DNA of 49,868 nucleotides from Streptomyces triticirhizae (GTDB lineage Bacteria; Actinomycetota; Actinomycetes; Streptomycetales; Streptomycetaceae), in the NCBI RefSeq assembly GCF_003696235.1, contig NZ_RFFJ01000017.1:1-49868 (forward strand), given 5' to 3'. A program made the position numbers and the translations under genes. This document shows, piece by piece, positions 24,954-33,678 of this stretch. Each line of letters opens with the position of its first letter. Positions within the stretch are counted from its first letter, which is position 1. The notes under the pieces are model-generated. The model was not told the DNA's origin. It made no database searches and was given only the letters and a program-made list of their open reading frames with translations.

Positions 24954-25538
24954 GCGGCGTCCCGCGCGGCGCCGCGCGGCGAGTTGGACGCGAGGCTCCG
25001 TTGGAACTCGATGCCGACATAGCCGAGCCCGGGAACGGTGGTGGAGACGCCGCCCCGGTGGAACGGTCGGCACTGGTCGTCGACGGCCGGTGTGGCGCGT
25101 CCACCAGTGGATGTCCCGGCCGAGCGGGCGCTGCGCGACCCACCGCACCGGGGCGCGGGTGGCCGGCGTCACCCGGGCGTGCGGCGCGAGTTCGGCGGCG
25201 ATCCGCACGGCGGAGTTCCCCGCGCCCACGACGAGGACGCGCGCGCCCTCGAACGGCCCGGGCGCACGGTGGTCGGCGACCTCGTCCCGGGTCGGGTAGC
25301 GGTCCCGGCCGCCCGGGACGTCACCGGGGGCGCCGTCCGGGAAGGGGTGGCCGGGTAGGGCGGAGTAACGGGCCGGGGAGAACAGCGTCAGGCTGTCGTA
25401 GTACGCGGGCCAGGAACCGGCGGTGTCCTCGCTGGCCTCCAGGATCAGGGAACGTCCCCATCCGGCGCGGGAGGCGACGGCCGCGGTGGACAGCCCGGAC
25501 TGGCCGGCGCCGACGACGAGGAGGTCAACGCGTTCCAC
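24872..25538 (-). pseudogene. ArsO-like flavin monooxygenase, decayed
   Basis: The 5' end reads MERVDLLVVGAGQSGLSTA with an FAD-binding GAGQSG, then GSWPAYYDSLTLFSPARYSA and YPTRDEV; about 60 residues are then missing before the NADP-binding VLVVGAGNSAVRIAAEL. After HWWTRHTG the frame breaks, and the remaining end reads GVSTTVPGLGYVGIEF and AARDAAYVLARL in another frame. These blocks are those of ArsO flavoproteins found in Streptomyces arsenic islands. An internal deletion plus at least one frameshift make it inactive. Confidence 0.82.
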
Positions 25539-25590
25539 GGGCGGCTCCGGACACGGGGACGGGGACGGGCGGAGGCACGGGCCCGGGGCC

Positions 25591-25962
25591 TCAGCGGTCG
25601 GCGGGCAGGTCGAGCATCGCCGACATCGCGGCGAGGACCGAGGGCGCGACGGCGTAGTAGACCCAGGTGCCCCGGCGTTCGGAGGTCAGGAGTCCGGCCT
25701 CGCGGAGCTTCTTCAGGTGGTGGCTGACGGTGGGTTGGGAGACGCCGACGTCGGCGATGTCGCAGACGCACGCCTCACGCCCCGGGTGGGAGGCGACCCT
25801 GGAGAACAGCCGCAGCCGCACCGGGTCGGCCAGCGCCTTGAACATCGCGGCCATCCGCTCGGAGTCCGGCACGGACAGCTCCCCCGCCGTCAGCGGCGGG
25901 CAGCACGGCGCGGCCGCGTTCTCGGCGGCCAGCACCGGGAGTTCGACCCTCTTCTTCGACAT
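25591..25962 (-). CDS. Second ArsR/SmtB-family regulator
   Basis: This 123-residue winged-helix protein has FKALADPVRLRLFSRVASHPG, the alpha-3 metal box REACVCDIADVG and recognition helix SQPTVSHHLKKLREAG. Extra Cys lie near the N-terminus (APCCPPL). The CVC pair of the metal box is the classic As(III)/Cd site of ArsR proteins, so an arsenic or related soft-metal signal is expected. It is divergent from the FAD oxidoreductase, with a palindromic site between them, and differs clearly from the ArsR at 23467. Confidence 0.88.
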   Translation of the reverse strand: MSKKRVELPVLAAENAAAPCCPPLTAGELSVPDSERMAAMFKALADPVRLRLFSRVASHPGREACVCDIADVGVSQPTVSHHLKKLREAGLLTSERRGTWVYYAVAPSVLAAMSAMLDLPADR

Positions 25963-25971
25963 GCGTCTATG

Positions 25972-26015
25972 TTGACAGATGTCGATATCGAGTGCCAGGC
26001 TCCGGAGTGGATATC
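25972..26015 (+). promoter_or_regulatory. Divergent promoter with ArsR-type palindrome
   Basis: On the plus strand TTGACA (25972-25977) is followed after 18 bp by CAGGCT (25996-26001), an acceptable -35/-10 pair for the oxidoreductase gene. The perfect 10-bp palindrome TCGATATCGA (25982-25991) lies between the two, and a second GATATCGAC (26010-26018) follows. A repressor bound here would block both directions. Confidence 0.5.
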
Positions 26016-26059
26016 GACAACCGTCGAATCAAGGTGTCGGCAGTGAAGGAGCAACGACC

Positions 26060-27388
26060 ATGCCGGAGCGCAACGCCCCGCCGATCGCGGTCATCGGCGC
26101 GGGACCCGTCGGACTGGCCGCCGCCGCCCAGCTCGTCGGGCGCGGCCTGACGCCGCTGGTCCTGGAGGCCGGGCCGACGGCCGCGACCGCCGTTCGCGCG
26201 TGGGGGCATGTGCGCCTCTTCTCGACCTGGGCCGAACTCGTCGACCGGGCCGCCGAGAAGCTGCTCGCCCCGACCGGCTGGACCCCGCCCCCGAGCGACG
26301 AGCACCCGACCGGCGCCCGCTGGGTCGCCGACTACCTCCAACCGCTGGCCGACGCCCTGGGCGACCGCGTCCGCTACGGCACCACCGTCACCGGCCTGGC
26401 CCGCGCCGGGCGCGACCGGGTGGTGGACGCCGGCCGCGCGCGGCAGCCGTTCACCGTTCACCTGACCAGCGCCGACGGCGGCGAGGAACGCGTCCGGGTC
26501 CGGGCGATCATCGACGCCTCCGGCACCTGGTCCATCCCGGCCCCCCTCGGCGCCGACGGCCTGCCCGCCGCCGGCGAACGCGCCCTGGCCGAACGCGGGC
26601 GCCTCGACTACCGCGTCCCCGACCTCGGCGACCCGGCCGTGCGCGCGGCGTTCGCCGGGAAACGGACCGCCGTGGTGGGCGCCGGCGCCTCCGCGTTCAC
26701 CGCGCTCGCCGCCCTGGCCGACCTCGCCGGGACCGAGGAGGGCGCCGGCACCGAGGCGCTGTGGGTGACGCGGCGCGAGATCTCGGCGACGACCTTCGGC
26801 GGCGGGACCGCCGACCAGCTCCCGGCGCGCGGCGCCCTGGGCCTGGCGGCCAGGGCGGCCGTCGACCGGGGCCATGCGCGCGCGGTCGCCGGCTTCCGCA
26901 CCGCCGCCGTCCAACGGGACGCCGACGGCCGGCTGGTCCTGGTCGCCGAGGACGGCCGCCGCACCGAACCCGTCGACCGGGTCGTGGTGCTCACCGGCCT
27001 GCGCCCCGACCTCTCCTTCCTCGGCGAGGTCCGCCTCGGCCTGGACGAACGCCTCTCCGCCCCCTCGGCGCTGGCCCCGTTGATCGACCCCAACGTCCAC
27101 TCCTGCGGCACGGTCCGCCCGCACGGCGTGGAGGAGTTGGCCCATCCCGAACCCGACCTGTTCCTGGCCGGGGCCAAGTCCTACGGCCGCGCCCCGACCT
27201 TCCTGGCGATGACCGGATACGAGCAGGTCCGCTCCCTCGCCGCCGCGCTCGCCGGGGACCTGACGGCGGCCCGGAGCGTCGCGTTGGCCCTGCCGGCGAC
27301 CGGCGTGTGCGGCGGCACCGGGCTCCCGGCCCCGGCCGGGGACATCCCCGACGTTCCGGGGCGTGGAGGCGGCTGCTGCGGCGCCTGA
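26060..27388 (+). CDS. FAD-dependent oxidoreductase of the arsenic locus, with Cys-rich tail
   Basis: This 442-residue flavoprotein has the N-terminal FAD motif VIGAGPVGLAAA (residues 10-21), a WGHVRLFSTWAELVDRAAEKL substrate-side block, a second Rossmann motif VVGAGASAFTALA (about 206-218) and a terminal FLAGAKSYGRAPTFL block. It ends CGGTGLPAP...GGGCCGA, a pair of adjacent Cys at the very C-terminus plus one upstream, suggesting metal(loid) binding. Similar proteins beside CC-type ArsR are annotated ArsO or NAD(P)-binding protein; the reaction is not established. ATG at 26060 follows GAAGGAG. It may have replaced the decayed arsO-like neighbour. Confidence 0.75.
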   Translation: MPERNAPPIAVIGAGPVGLAAAAQLVGRGLTPLVLEAGPTAATAVRAWGHVRLFSTWAELVDRAAEKLLAPTGWTPPPSDEHPTGARWVADYLQPLADALGDRVRYGTTVTGLARAGRDRVVDAGRARQPFTVHLTSADGGEERVRVRAIIDASGTWSIPAPLGADGLPAAGERALAERGRLDYRVPDLGDPAVRAAFAGKRTAVVGAGASAFTALAALADLAGTEEGAGTEALWVTRREISATTFGGGTADQLPARGALGLAARAAVDRGHARAVAGFRTAAVQRDADGRLVLVAEDGRRTEPVDRVVVLTGLRPDLSFLGEVRLGLDERLSAPSALAPLIDPNVHSCGTVRPHGVEELAHPEPDLFLAGAKSYGRAPTFLAMTGYEQVRSLAAALAGDLTAARSVALALPATGVCGGTGLPAPAGDIPDVPGRGGGCCGA

Positions 27389-27501
27389 GCGCGCGAGCCG
27401 GCCGCCCGCGCCGCGCCAGGTGAGGCGGGGCCGGGCGGTTCTGCGACAACGTGACTTCTGCTTGGGCTTGTTGACGTGGTGTCGGGCGGGGGGCGGCGGC
27501 C

Positions 27502-27717
27502 GTGGCCGGGCGGCTGGCGACGTTCCGGCGGATGGCGACCACGGCGGTCACCCATCCGGTGCTGGTCAACGGCAGCGCGGGGCTGGTCAACACCGTGCGC
27601 GGCGCGCTGTTCTCGGTGATGGGCTGCACGGTCGCCGACGGCCGGATCGCGGCGATCGACATCCTCTCCGACCCCGACCGGCTGGCCCGCGCGGATCTGG
27701 GTGATCCGGCGCGGTGA
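27502..27717 (+). pseudogene. ECF41-type sigma factor, C-terminal remnant
   Basis: The 71 residues include THPVLVNGSAGLVNTVRGAL, FSVMGCTVADGRIAAIDILS and DPDRLARADLGD, which are the last strands of the SnoaL-like domain fused to ECF41 (SigJ-like) sigma factors. The sigma2 and sigma4 domains are absent. An ATG at 27502 exists but is preceded by no clear ribosome site, so this is a 5'-deleted relic. Confidence 0.7.
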
Positions 27718-27744
27718 GCCAGCCGGTCGCGGGGGCGGCGAGCC

Positions 27745-29808
27745 CTACGCGCGGTGGGCGGTGAGGCCGTCGAGGGTGATGGTGCCGTCGTCGAGGCGGA
27801 CGCTGGTGGCCCAGCGGTAACGGGCGCGCACGGCGGGGTCGCTGAGGTCGAGCGCGCCGCCGGTGTCGGCGGTGAAGAGGAACTCCCAGCCGTCGCCCTG
27901 GTCGGCGTAGGCGGTGGCCCTGGTGCCGCGCAGCACGAAGGCGTAGCGGGCGTCGGGGCCGGTGAGGTCCACGGTGCCGTCGAGGTTGTGCAGCGGTTCG
28001 GCCCCTGCGGTGACGAGTTGCCCGTCCACCCGCAGGTCCCAGCCGACGCGGCGCAGCCCGTTGTGGTAGCGGAACAGCAGGTAGTTGTCCGCGTCCTGGG
28101 CGACGCCGACGAAGACGGTGTCCTGGGTGCCGGCCTCGGCGAAGGTGCCGGGGGTGAGGACGGCCGCCGCCGTGTCGGAGCCCGGCGTGACGTCGGAGCG
28201 GAACACCAGGTGGGTCAACTGGTCGGCGCTGACGGCGAGTCGGCCGTTCTCGACCCGGGCGTCGCCCACGTGCTCGGTCACCGGCAGCACGCTCCACCGC
28301 GCCAGGTCGCCGTCGAAGGTCTCGGCCAGCTCCGGCACCGGGTACGCCGCGCGGCGCGGCGTCGGCGGCAGGACGTTCACCTCGGCGATGTGCGCTTCGA
28401 GGCGGGCGCGCAGCGCGCGGGCGCGGCCGGGGTGCCGGGCGGAGATGTCGGTGGTCTCGCCGGGGTCGCGGGCCAGGTCGTACAGCTCGCTTCGCCCGTC
28501 CCTGAAGTACCGCACCAGCTTGTACCGCCCGGAGCGCACGGCGGCGTGCGGGTGGGTGGAGCCGATGAAGTGCGGATAGACCCAGAACAGTTCCTCGCGG
28601 CGGAGGGCGCCGGCGCCGGTCAGCACGGGGGCGAGGCTGACGCCGTCGAACCGGTGCCGGCCGGGCCGGCCGCCCGCGAGGTCGAGGGCGGTGGGCAGCA
28701 CGTCGACGGTGCTGACCGGGGCGTCCTCGCTGCGGCCGCCGCGCACCCGCCCGGGCCAGTGCGCGATGAGCGGCACCCGGATGCCGCCCTCGTACAGCTC
28801 GCCCTTGCCGCCGCGCAGCGGCTGGTTGGCGTCGCGGTACGGGCCGCCGTTGTCGGAGGTCACCAGGAGCAACGTGTCGCGGTCCAGGCCGAGTTCGGCG
28901 AGGGTGTCGGCGATGCGGCCCACCTGCTGGTCGACGCTCTCCAACATGGCGGCGAGCACCGGCCGGTTGGGCGCCTCGTCGGCGCCGGGCTTGGCCCGGT
29001 ACTTGGCGACCAGCTCGGGCCTGGCGTCGAGGACGGTGTGCACCGCGTAGTTGGAGACGTGCAGGAAGAACGGCTCGTCGCGGTGGCGGGTCAGGAAGTC
29101 GACGGCCTCGGCGGCCAGCCGGTCGGTGAGGTACTCGTTGGGCTCCCTGGCGGGGAGGTCGGGCAGGAAGAAGTACGGGTGGAAGTAGTCGCCGTCGGCG
29201 ATGTACTTCTCCTCGGAGGCGATCACCTCGTCGAAGCCGTGGGCGAACGGGTTGCCCGGCCGCTCCCGGTACGGGCCGCTGTAGGTCTCGGTGAGGTGCC
29301 ACTTGCCGATGAGGCCCGTGGTGTAGCCGTGCGGGCGGAGCACGTCGGGGATGGTCGGTATGTCGGGTGAGAGGTGTTTGTCGCTGGCGGCGGCCTCGCC
29401 GCGCAGGAAGTCGGTGATGCCGCTGCGCGCCGGGTAGCGGCCGGTGACGAGCGCGGCGCGGGTCGGGGAGCAGAGCGGGGCGGCGGCGTAGGCGCTGGTG
29501 AAGCGGACGCCCTCGCGGGCCAGCCGGTCGAGGTGCGGGGTCTCGTTGAACGTGTTGCCGTAGGCGCCGAGTTCGTCCCAGCCGAGGTCGTCGATGGAGA
29601 CGAAGACGACGTTCGGGGGCCGGCGGCCGGGTCGGCCGCCCCGGCCGGCCGCCGAGGCGGGCCACGGGGCCGCGACGAGGCCGGCGACGGCGGTGCCGGT
29701 GGCGGTGGAGAGGAACCGGCGGCGGGACGGGCGCGGTCGGGACGGGCGTTGCGGACGTTGTGGGCGTTGTGGGCGTTGTGGGCGTTGGGCGGTCGCTGGT
29801 CTGGGCAT
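27745..29808 (-). CDS. Secreted sulfatase with Tat signal
   Basis: This 687-residue arylsulfatase-family protein has a twin-arginine signal (RRRFLSTATGTAVAGLVAAP, Arg at about residues 29-31), preceded by an odd run of five Gln-Arg-Pro repeats. The alkaline-phosphatase-fold domain shows metal ligands DD (73-74) and the formylglycine site CSPTR (113-117). The C-terminal 190 residues (AETFDGDLARWSVLP... onwards) look like a carbohydrate-binding or concanavalin-type domain. It should remove sulfate esters outside the cell. It lies downstream of a second sulfatase and the formylglycine-generating enzyme, its likely activator. The Tat route suits a protein folded or matured inside the cell. Confidence 0.93.
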   Translation of the reverse strand: MPRPATAQRPQRPQRPQRPQRPSRPRPSRRRFLSTATGTAVAGLVAAPWPASAAGRGGRPGRRPPNVVFVSIDDLGWDELGAYGNTFNETPHLDRLAREGVRFTSAYAAAPLCSPTRAALVTGRYPARSGITDFLRGEAAASDKHLSPDIPTIPDVLRPHGYTTGLIGKWHLTETYSGPYRERPGNPFAHGFDEVIASEEKYIADGDYFHPYFFLPDLPAREPNEYLTDRLAAEAVDFLTRHRDEPFFLHVSNYAVHTVLDARPELVAKYRAKPGADEAPNRPVLAAMLESVDQQVGRIADTLAELGLDRDTLLLVTSDNGGPYRDANQPLRGGKGELYEGGIRVPLIAHWPGRVRGGRSEDAPVSTVDVLPTALDLAGGRPGRHRFDGVSLAPVLTGAGALRREELFWVYPHFIGSTHPHAAVRSGRYKLVRYFRDGRSELYDLARDPGETTDISARHPGRARALRARLEAHIAEVNVLPPTPRRAAYPVPELAETFDGDLARWSVLPVTEHVGDARVENGRLAVSADQLTHLVFRSDVTPGSDTAAAVLTPGTFAEAGTQDTVFVGVAQDADNYLLFRYHNGLRRVGWDLRVDGQLVTAGAEPLHNLDGTVDLTGPDARYAFVLRGTRATAYADQGDGWEFLFTADTGGALDLSDPAVRARYRWATSVRLDDGTITLDGLTAHRA

Positions 29809-29844
29809 GGCGAGGGTGCCTTTCGGGAGGGCTGGTGCCGTCGT

Positions 29845-31584
29845 TCAGTGGCGCCGTGGCGTTTCGAGGACCAGCGGGAGTTCCTCGCCGGGCCGGATGA
29901 CGAGGGTCTCGTCGCGGCGCCGGGTGGCCTCGCCGTCCGCGTAGGTGGTGCCGGTGACGGTGAACTCGACGGGCTCGCGGCCCTCGCGGAGCGTCGCCAG
30001 CGGCGCGTCGAGGTCGTCGAGCCAGCGGATCAGATCGTTGCCCAACTCCCGTACGACGTCGGGGCGTTCGGCCGCCAGGGTCTCGGCCTCGCCGATGTCG
30101 CGGCGCAGGTCGTACAGCTCCCAGGAGCGGTCCTCGTAGGAGTAGACGAGCTTCCAGCGGCCGGAGCGGATCACGGACTGCGGGCGCTGGTCGCGGGTGG
30201 CGTCGACGAGGTAGCCGGGGAGGTGCCAGTAGAGGGCGTCGCGGCGGAGCCTGGCGTCGGGGTCGGCGAACAGGCCGCTGAGGTCCACGCCGTCGAGGGG
30301 CTGGCCGGCGGGCGGCCGGGCGCCGGCGAGCGAGGCGATGGTGGCGTGGTGGTCGGCGGCGTAGACCGGGGTGTGGTCGACGCGGTCGCCGTCCACCAGC
30401 TCGGGGTTGGCGCTCCAGGCGATCAGCGGGACGCGGATGCCGCCCTCGCGCAGCTCGCCCTTCTGCCCGCGCAGCGGCCCGTTGTCGGTGAACCGCTCGA
30501 CGCCGCCGTTGTCGCCGGTGAAGACGAGCACGGTGTTCTCGGCGAGGGTGTGGCCGGGGTTCCTCGGGTCGGGGGTGGTCTCCAGGTGGTCGACGACGCG
30601 GGCGACGGCCTGGTCGAGGCCCTCGGCGAGCGCCCCGTACGACGGGTTGGACGGGCCGCTGCCCGGCTCGGCCGCCTGGTACTTCGCCAACAGGTCGGCG
30701 CGGGCCTGCCGTTCGCCGACCGGGGTGTGGACGGCGTAGGAGCTGAGGAACGCGAAGAACGGGTCCTCGCTGTTGCGGTCGACGAAGTCGATGGTGGCGT
30801 CGGCGAGGGCGTCGGTGACGTGCTTGTCGGTGCCGACGAGGGCGTCGAGGGCGGCCGGGTCGACGCCGTGGCTGTAGGGCCTGATGTTCTCGTCCACGTA
30901 CTCCTGGGTGTAGTCGCCGGCGAACGCGTCGAGCGCGGGCCCGATCTTCGGCCCGAACTGCCCGTCGCTGGCGTGGTAGGCGCCGGGGTCGCCGGCGTTG
31001 GTGCCGCCGAGGTTCTCGTCGAAGCCGTGCAGGGCGGTGATGTCCTCGCCGGTCCTGGTGACATGGAACTTGCCGACGTAGCCGGTGGTGTAGCCGGCGT
31101 CCTGGAGCCGTTCGCCGACGGTGACGGCCTCGGCGGGCAGGGCGGTGGCGCCGTCCTCGCGACCCTGCGGCGGGCCGTACAGGAGGGTGTCGTCGCCGCC
31201 CCGGTTGAGGTTGCCCACGAGGTAGATGTTGTTCTCGGGGCGCGGGGCGTAGAGGCCGGTGAGCAGGGCGGCGCGGGTGGGCGTGCAGTTGACGGAGGTG
31301 TAGGCGTTGTCGAAGGCGACGCCCTCCCGCGCGATGCGCTCCAGGGCCGGCGTCTCGTAGTAGTCGCTGGGGTTGCCGTCGTTGGTGCGGGGGCTGCTGA
31401 GGCTCGTCCAGCCGAAGTCGTCGGCGAGGATATAGACGATGTTGGGCCGCTGCGCGCCGTGGTGCCGGTCGGCGGTCGCACCGGCGTCGTGGGCGGTGGC
31501 GGGGCCCGGGGCGCCGAGCGTGGTGAGGGTGAGGATCGCGGGGAGGGCCAGCAGGCCGAGCGAACGTGGCCGTCTCTTCGTCAT
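29845..31584 (-). CDS. Secreted sulfatase, Sec signal
   Basis: This 579-residue sulfatase has a lysine/arginine n-region, hydrophobic core LGLLALPAILTLTTLG and a likely AxA cleavage near PATAHD (about residue 31), so a Sec-type signal is expected. Metal ligands DD are at 55-56 and the formylglycine motif CTPTR at 100-104. It has no long C-terminal accessory domain, unlike its neighbour. It probably acts on sulfated polysaccharide or arylsulfates; the substrate is not predictable. It lies 36 bases upstream of the Tat sulfatase and 60 bases downstream of the FGE gene, all in one direction. Confidence 0.92.
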   Translation of the reverse strand: MTKRRPRSLGLLALPAILTLTTLGAPGPATAHDAGATADRHHGAQRPNIVYILADDFGWTSLSSPRTNDGNPSDYYETPALERIAREGVAFDNAYTSVNCTPTRAALLTGLYAPRPENNIYLVGNLNRGGDDTLLYGPPQGREDGATALPAEAVTVGERLQDAGYTTGYVGKFHVTRTGEDITALHGFDENLGGTNAGDPGAYHASDGQFGPKIGPALDAFAGDYTQEYVDENIRPYSHGVDPAALDALVGTDKHVTDALADATIDFVDRNSEDPFFAFLSSYAVHTPVGERQARADLLAKYQAAEPGSGPSNPSYGALAEGLDQAVARVVDHLETTPDPRNPGHTLAENTVLVFTGDNGGVERFTDNGPLRGQKGELREGGIRVPLIAWSANPELVDGDRVDHTPVYAADHHATIASLAGARPPAGQPLDGVDLSGLFADPDARLRRDALYWHLPGYLVDATRDQRPQSVIRSGRWKLVYSYEDRSWELYDLRRDIGEAETLAAERPDVVRELGNDLIRWLDDLDAPLATLREGREPVEFTVTGTTYADGEATRRRDETLVIRPGEELPLVLETPRRH

Positions 31585-31644
31585 GGGGGATTCCTCCGGG
31601 GCCGGGGTGGGGCGGCGGGTGAAGTGGCGGGGTGAAGTGGCGGG

Positions 31645-32658
31645 TCAGGCGGCGTCGTTGGCGCAGCGGAAGCCGATGTTGGCCGCCGCCGAGTCGGCGG
31701 TGTTGCCGGAGCGGGCGGCGACCCGGTAGCGGTAGCAGTAGGAGTCGTGGCACAGGAACGAGCCGCCCCGCATGACGCGGCGGGCGTCAGGTGCCGGGTC
31801 GTGCGCGGGGCCACGGGGGTCGTGGACGGGGTCCGGCGCGCCGGCGCGCGCGGCGTAGGCGTCGGGCGCGAAGGTGTCGGCGCACCACTCCCAGACGTTG
31901 CCGACCATGTTCCACAGGCCGTGGCCGTTGGGGCGGAAGGACTTCACGGGCGCGGTGGCGGCGTGGCCGTCCTCGGCGGTGTTGTGGGTGGGGAAGGTGC
32001 CCTGCCAGATGTTGCACAACCACCGCCCGCGCGGGGTGAGTTCGTCGCCCCACGGGAAGCGGCGGCCCTCCAGGCCGCCCCGCGCCGCGTACTCCCACTC
32101 GGCCTCGGTGGGCAGCCGCTTGCCCGCCCACGCGCAGTACGCCTGGGCGTCGTGCCAACTCACCTGCACCACCGGGTGGTTCTGGAGGTCGCTGATGCCG
32201 GAGAGCGGCCCGGCCGGGTGGCGCCAGGAGGCGCCGCGCACGACCAGCCACCACGGCGTTCCGGTGGCCCGCCCCAGCACGTCGGCCGGCTCGGCCCGCA
32301 CCGAGAGGTGGAACACCGCCGACAGGCCCAGCCGTTCCGCGTCCGTCACATAGCCGGTGTCCTTGACGAACGCGGCGAAGGCGGCGTTGGTGACCGTGGT
32401 CGCGTCCATCAGGAACGGGTCGAGGCGCACCGGGTGCACCGGGCCCTCGCCGTCCGCCGCGTAGCCCTCGCCGAACGCGTCGCCCATGCCGAACGTCCCG
32501 CCGGGCAGCCGCACCTGACCGCGCGTGCCGCGCCGCGCGGCCGGCGGGCGGAACGGCGCGGCCGCGCGGGCTTGGGGCACGCCGACCAACTGCCCGCCGG
32601 CGGACGGCTGGTGGTCATCGTGGTGGTGGCCGGCGGCGGACGGGGCGCAGCAGGACAT
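31645..32658 (-). CDS. Formylglycine-generating enzyme (SUMF1/FGE)
   Basis: This 337-residue protein converts the Cys of CxPxR sulfatase motifs to formylglycine using copper and oxygen. Typical blocks are LPGGTFGMGDAFGEGY, HPVRLDPFLMDATTVTNAAF, the RLPTEAEWEYAARGG motif, NVWEWCADTF and RGGSFLCHDSYCYRYRVAAR, whose two Cys form the copper site. The C-terminus ends in the conserved GFRCAND block. The N-terminus carries MSCCAPS and a His-rich stretch. It is the first gene of the operon whose two other members are its probable substrates. Confidence 0.95.
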   Translation of the reverse strand: MSCCAPSAAGHHHDDHQPSAGGQLVGVPQARAAAPFRPPAARRGTRGQVRLPGGTFGMGDAFGEGYAADGEGPVHPVRLDPFLMDATTVTNAAFAAFVKDTGYVTDAERLGLSAVFHLSVRAEPADVLGRATGTPWWLVVRGASWRHPAGPLSGISDLQNHPVVQVSWHDAQAYCAWAGKRLPTEAEWEYAARGGLEGRRFPWGDELTPRGRWLCNIWQGTFPTHNTAEDGHAATAPVKSFRPNGHGLWNMVGNVWEWCADTFAPDAYAARAGAPDPVHDPRGPAHDPAPDARRVMRGGSFLCHDSYCYRYRVAARSGNTADSAAANIGFRCANDAA

Positions 32659-33117
32659 GGGTGGGGCTCCAGGGTCCGGGCAGGACAGGGCAGGGCGGAG
32701 CGGGGCGCACGGCGGCCCGGGCGGGGAACGCCGGCGCGCGGCACCATGCGGAACGGGTGCGGAACGGTGCGCGGAGCGGGGCGCGGACGGGGAGAGGCCG
32801 CGCGCGGGCGGAGGTCAGGCGGGGCGATCCCGCCGACTCAGCCGACTCGGCCGATGTGGCGGGATGCCGCCCGCGACTCCGGGGCGGTGACCGCGAGAAG
32901 GGAAGGGCTCAGCGACAGAACTCGTCGAAGTGGTCGGCGCGGCGGCCGGGCCAGAACTGGTCCAGCAGCACCGTGCGCGCCGAGCGGGTCTCCCTCATGG
33001 TGGGGATCGCACCACATCGCACGGGGATGTTCAATGGGGCGTCCGCTGGCTGGAACGCGACGCGGGGATCTCCTTCTTCGGGTGCGGGGCACCGGACCGG
33101 GGCCGCCGGGGGGCGGT
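32659..33117. other. Gene-poor interval between FGE and HxlR genes
   Basis: No convincing gene is seen. A 30-codon minus-strand frame (about 32909-33001, MRETRSARTVLLDQFWPGRR then HFDEFCR) is too short and unsupported to call. The FGE operon promoter should lie near 32660-32750. Confidence 0.5.
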
Positions 33118-33555
33118 TCAACGGGCGTCGTACGCCTCGCGGTGGGCGTGGACCTGTTCCATGTGGGTCTCGGCCCACTCCTTGATGCCCCGCATCACCG
33201 TGCGGAGCGAGAGCCCGAGGTCCGTCAGCTCGTAGGTCACCGTGACCGGAACGGTCGGCGTCACCGTCCGCGTGATCATCCCGTCGCGTTCCAGCGCGCG
33301 CAGCGTCTGGGTCAGCATCTTCTGGCTGATGCCGGACAGCCGGCGCGCCAGTTCGGAGAAGCGCATCGGCCGTGGCTCGCCGGTGCAGGCGTCCCCGGAG
33401 ACCTGCGGCCCGTCGCTGCCGAGGGCCGCCAGGACCAGCGCGACCCACTTGTCGGAGATCCGTTCCAGCAGTTGGCGGCTGGGACAGCCGGCGAGGAACG
33501 CGTCATAGCCCGCCTTCGCCTCCGCCCGCCGCTCGGCCGCCGTCCTCGTCGTCAT
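33118..33555 (-). CDS. HxlR-family transcriptional regulator
   Basis: This 145-residue winged-helix protein has the family hallmark CPSRQLLERISDKWVALVL, with a conserved N-terminal Cys, then MRFSELARRLSGISQKMLTQTLRALERDG and a wing YELTDLGLSL. Members with this Cys respond to electrophiles or oxidants (as HypR or QorR do). The ATG at 33555 follows GGGAGGCG nine bases upstream and is preferred to an in-frame ATG six codons earlier. It is divergent from a quinone oxidoreductase-like gene, the QorR-like arrangement, so it probably represses that gene and itself. Confidence 0.86.
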   Translation of the reverse strand: MTTRTAAERRAEAKAGYDAFLAGCPSRQLLERISDKWVALVLAALGSDGPQVSGDACTGEPRPMRFSELARRLSGISQKMLTQTLRALERDGMITRTVTPTVPVTVTYELTDLGLSLRTVMRGIKEWAETHMEQVHAHREAYDAR

Positions 33556-33678
33556 CGGACGTTCGCCTCCCACCCAGCGGTGACCTACGCACTTTCAGGT
33601 GCCTACTTCCCAGTGGAGAGTACCGGCACCAGGCTGGGAACCGCCAGCCACCGGACACCGAAACCCAGGAGCCACAGC

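Noticed and set aside
29755..29795. Tandem 9-bp repeat as a regulatory site
   Set aside because: It codes the Gln-Arg-Pro repeats at the N-terminus of the Tat sulfatase, so a coding repeat explains it.
27587..31753. A 1388-codon minus-strand frame across both sulfatases
   Set aside because: Composed of Arg/Pro/His-rich low-complexity sequence; the two sulfatases in another frame have full catalytic motifs and signal peptides.
32909..33001. Short gene MRETRSARTVLLDQFWPG...
   Set aside because: About 30 codons, no ribosome site or homologue I recognise; left as intergenic.
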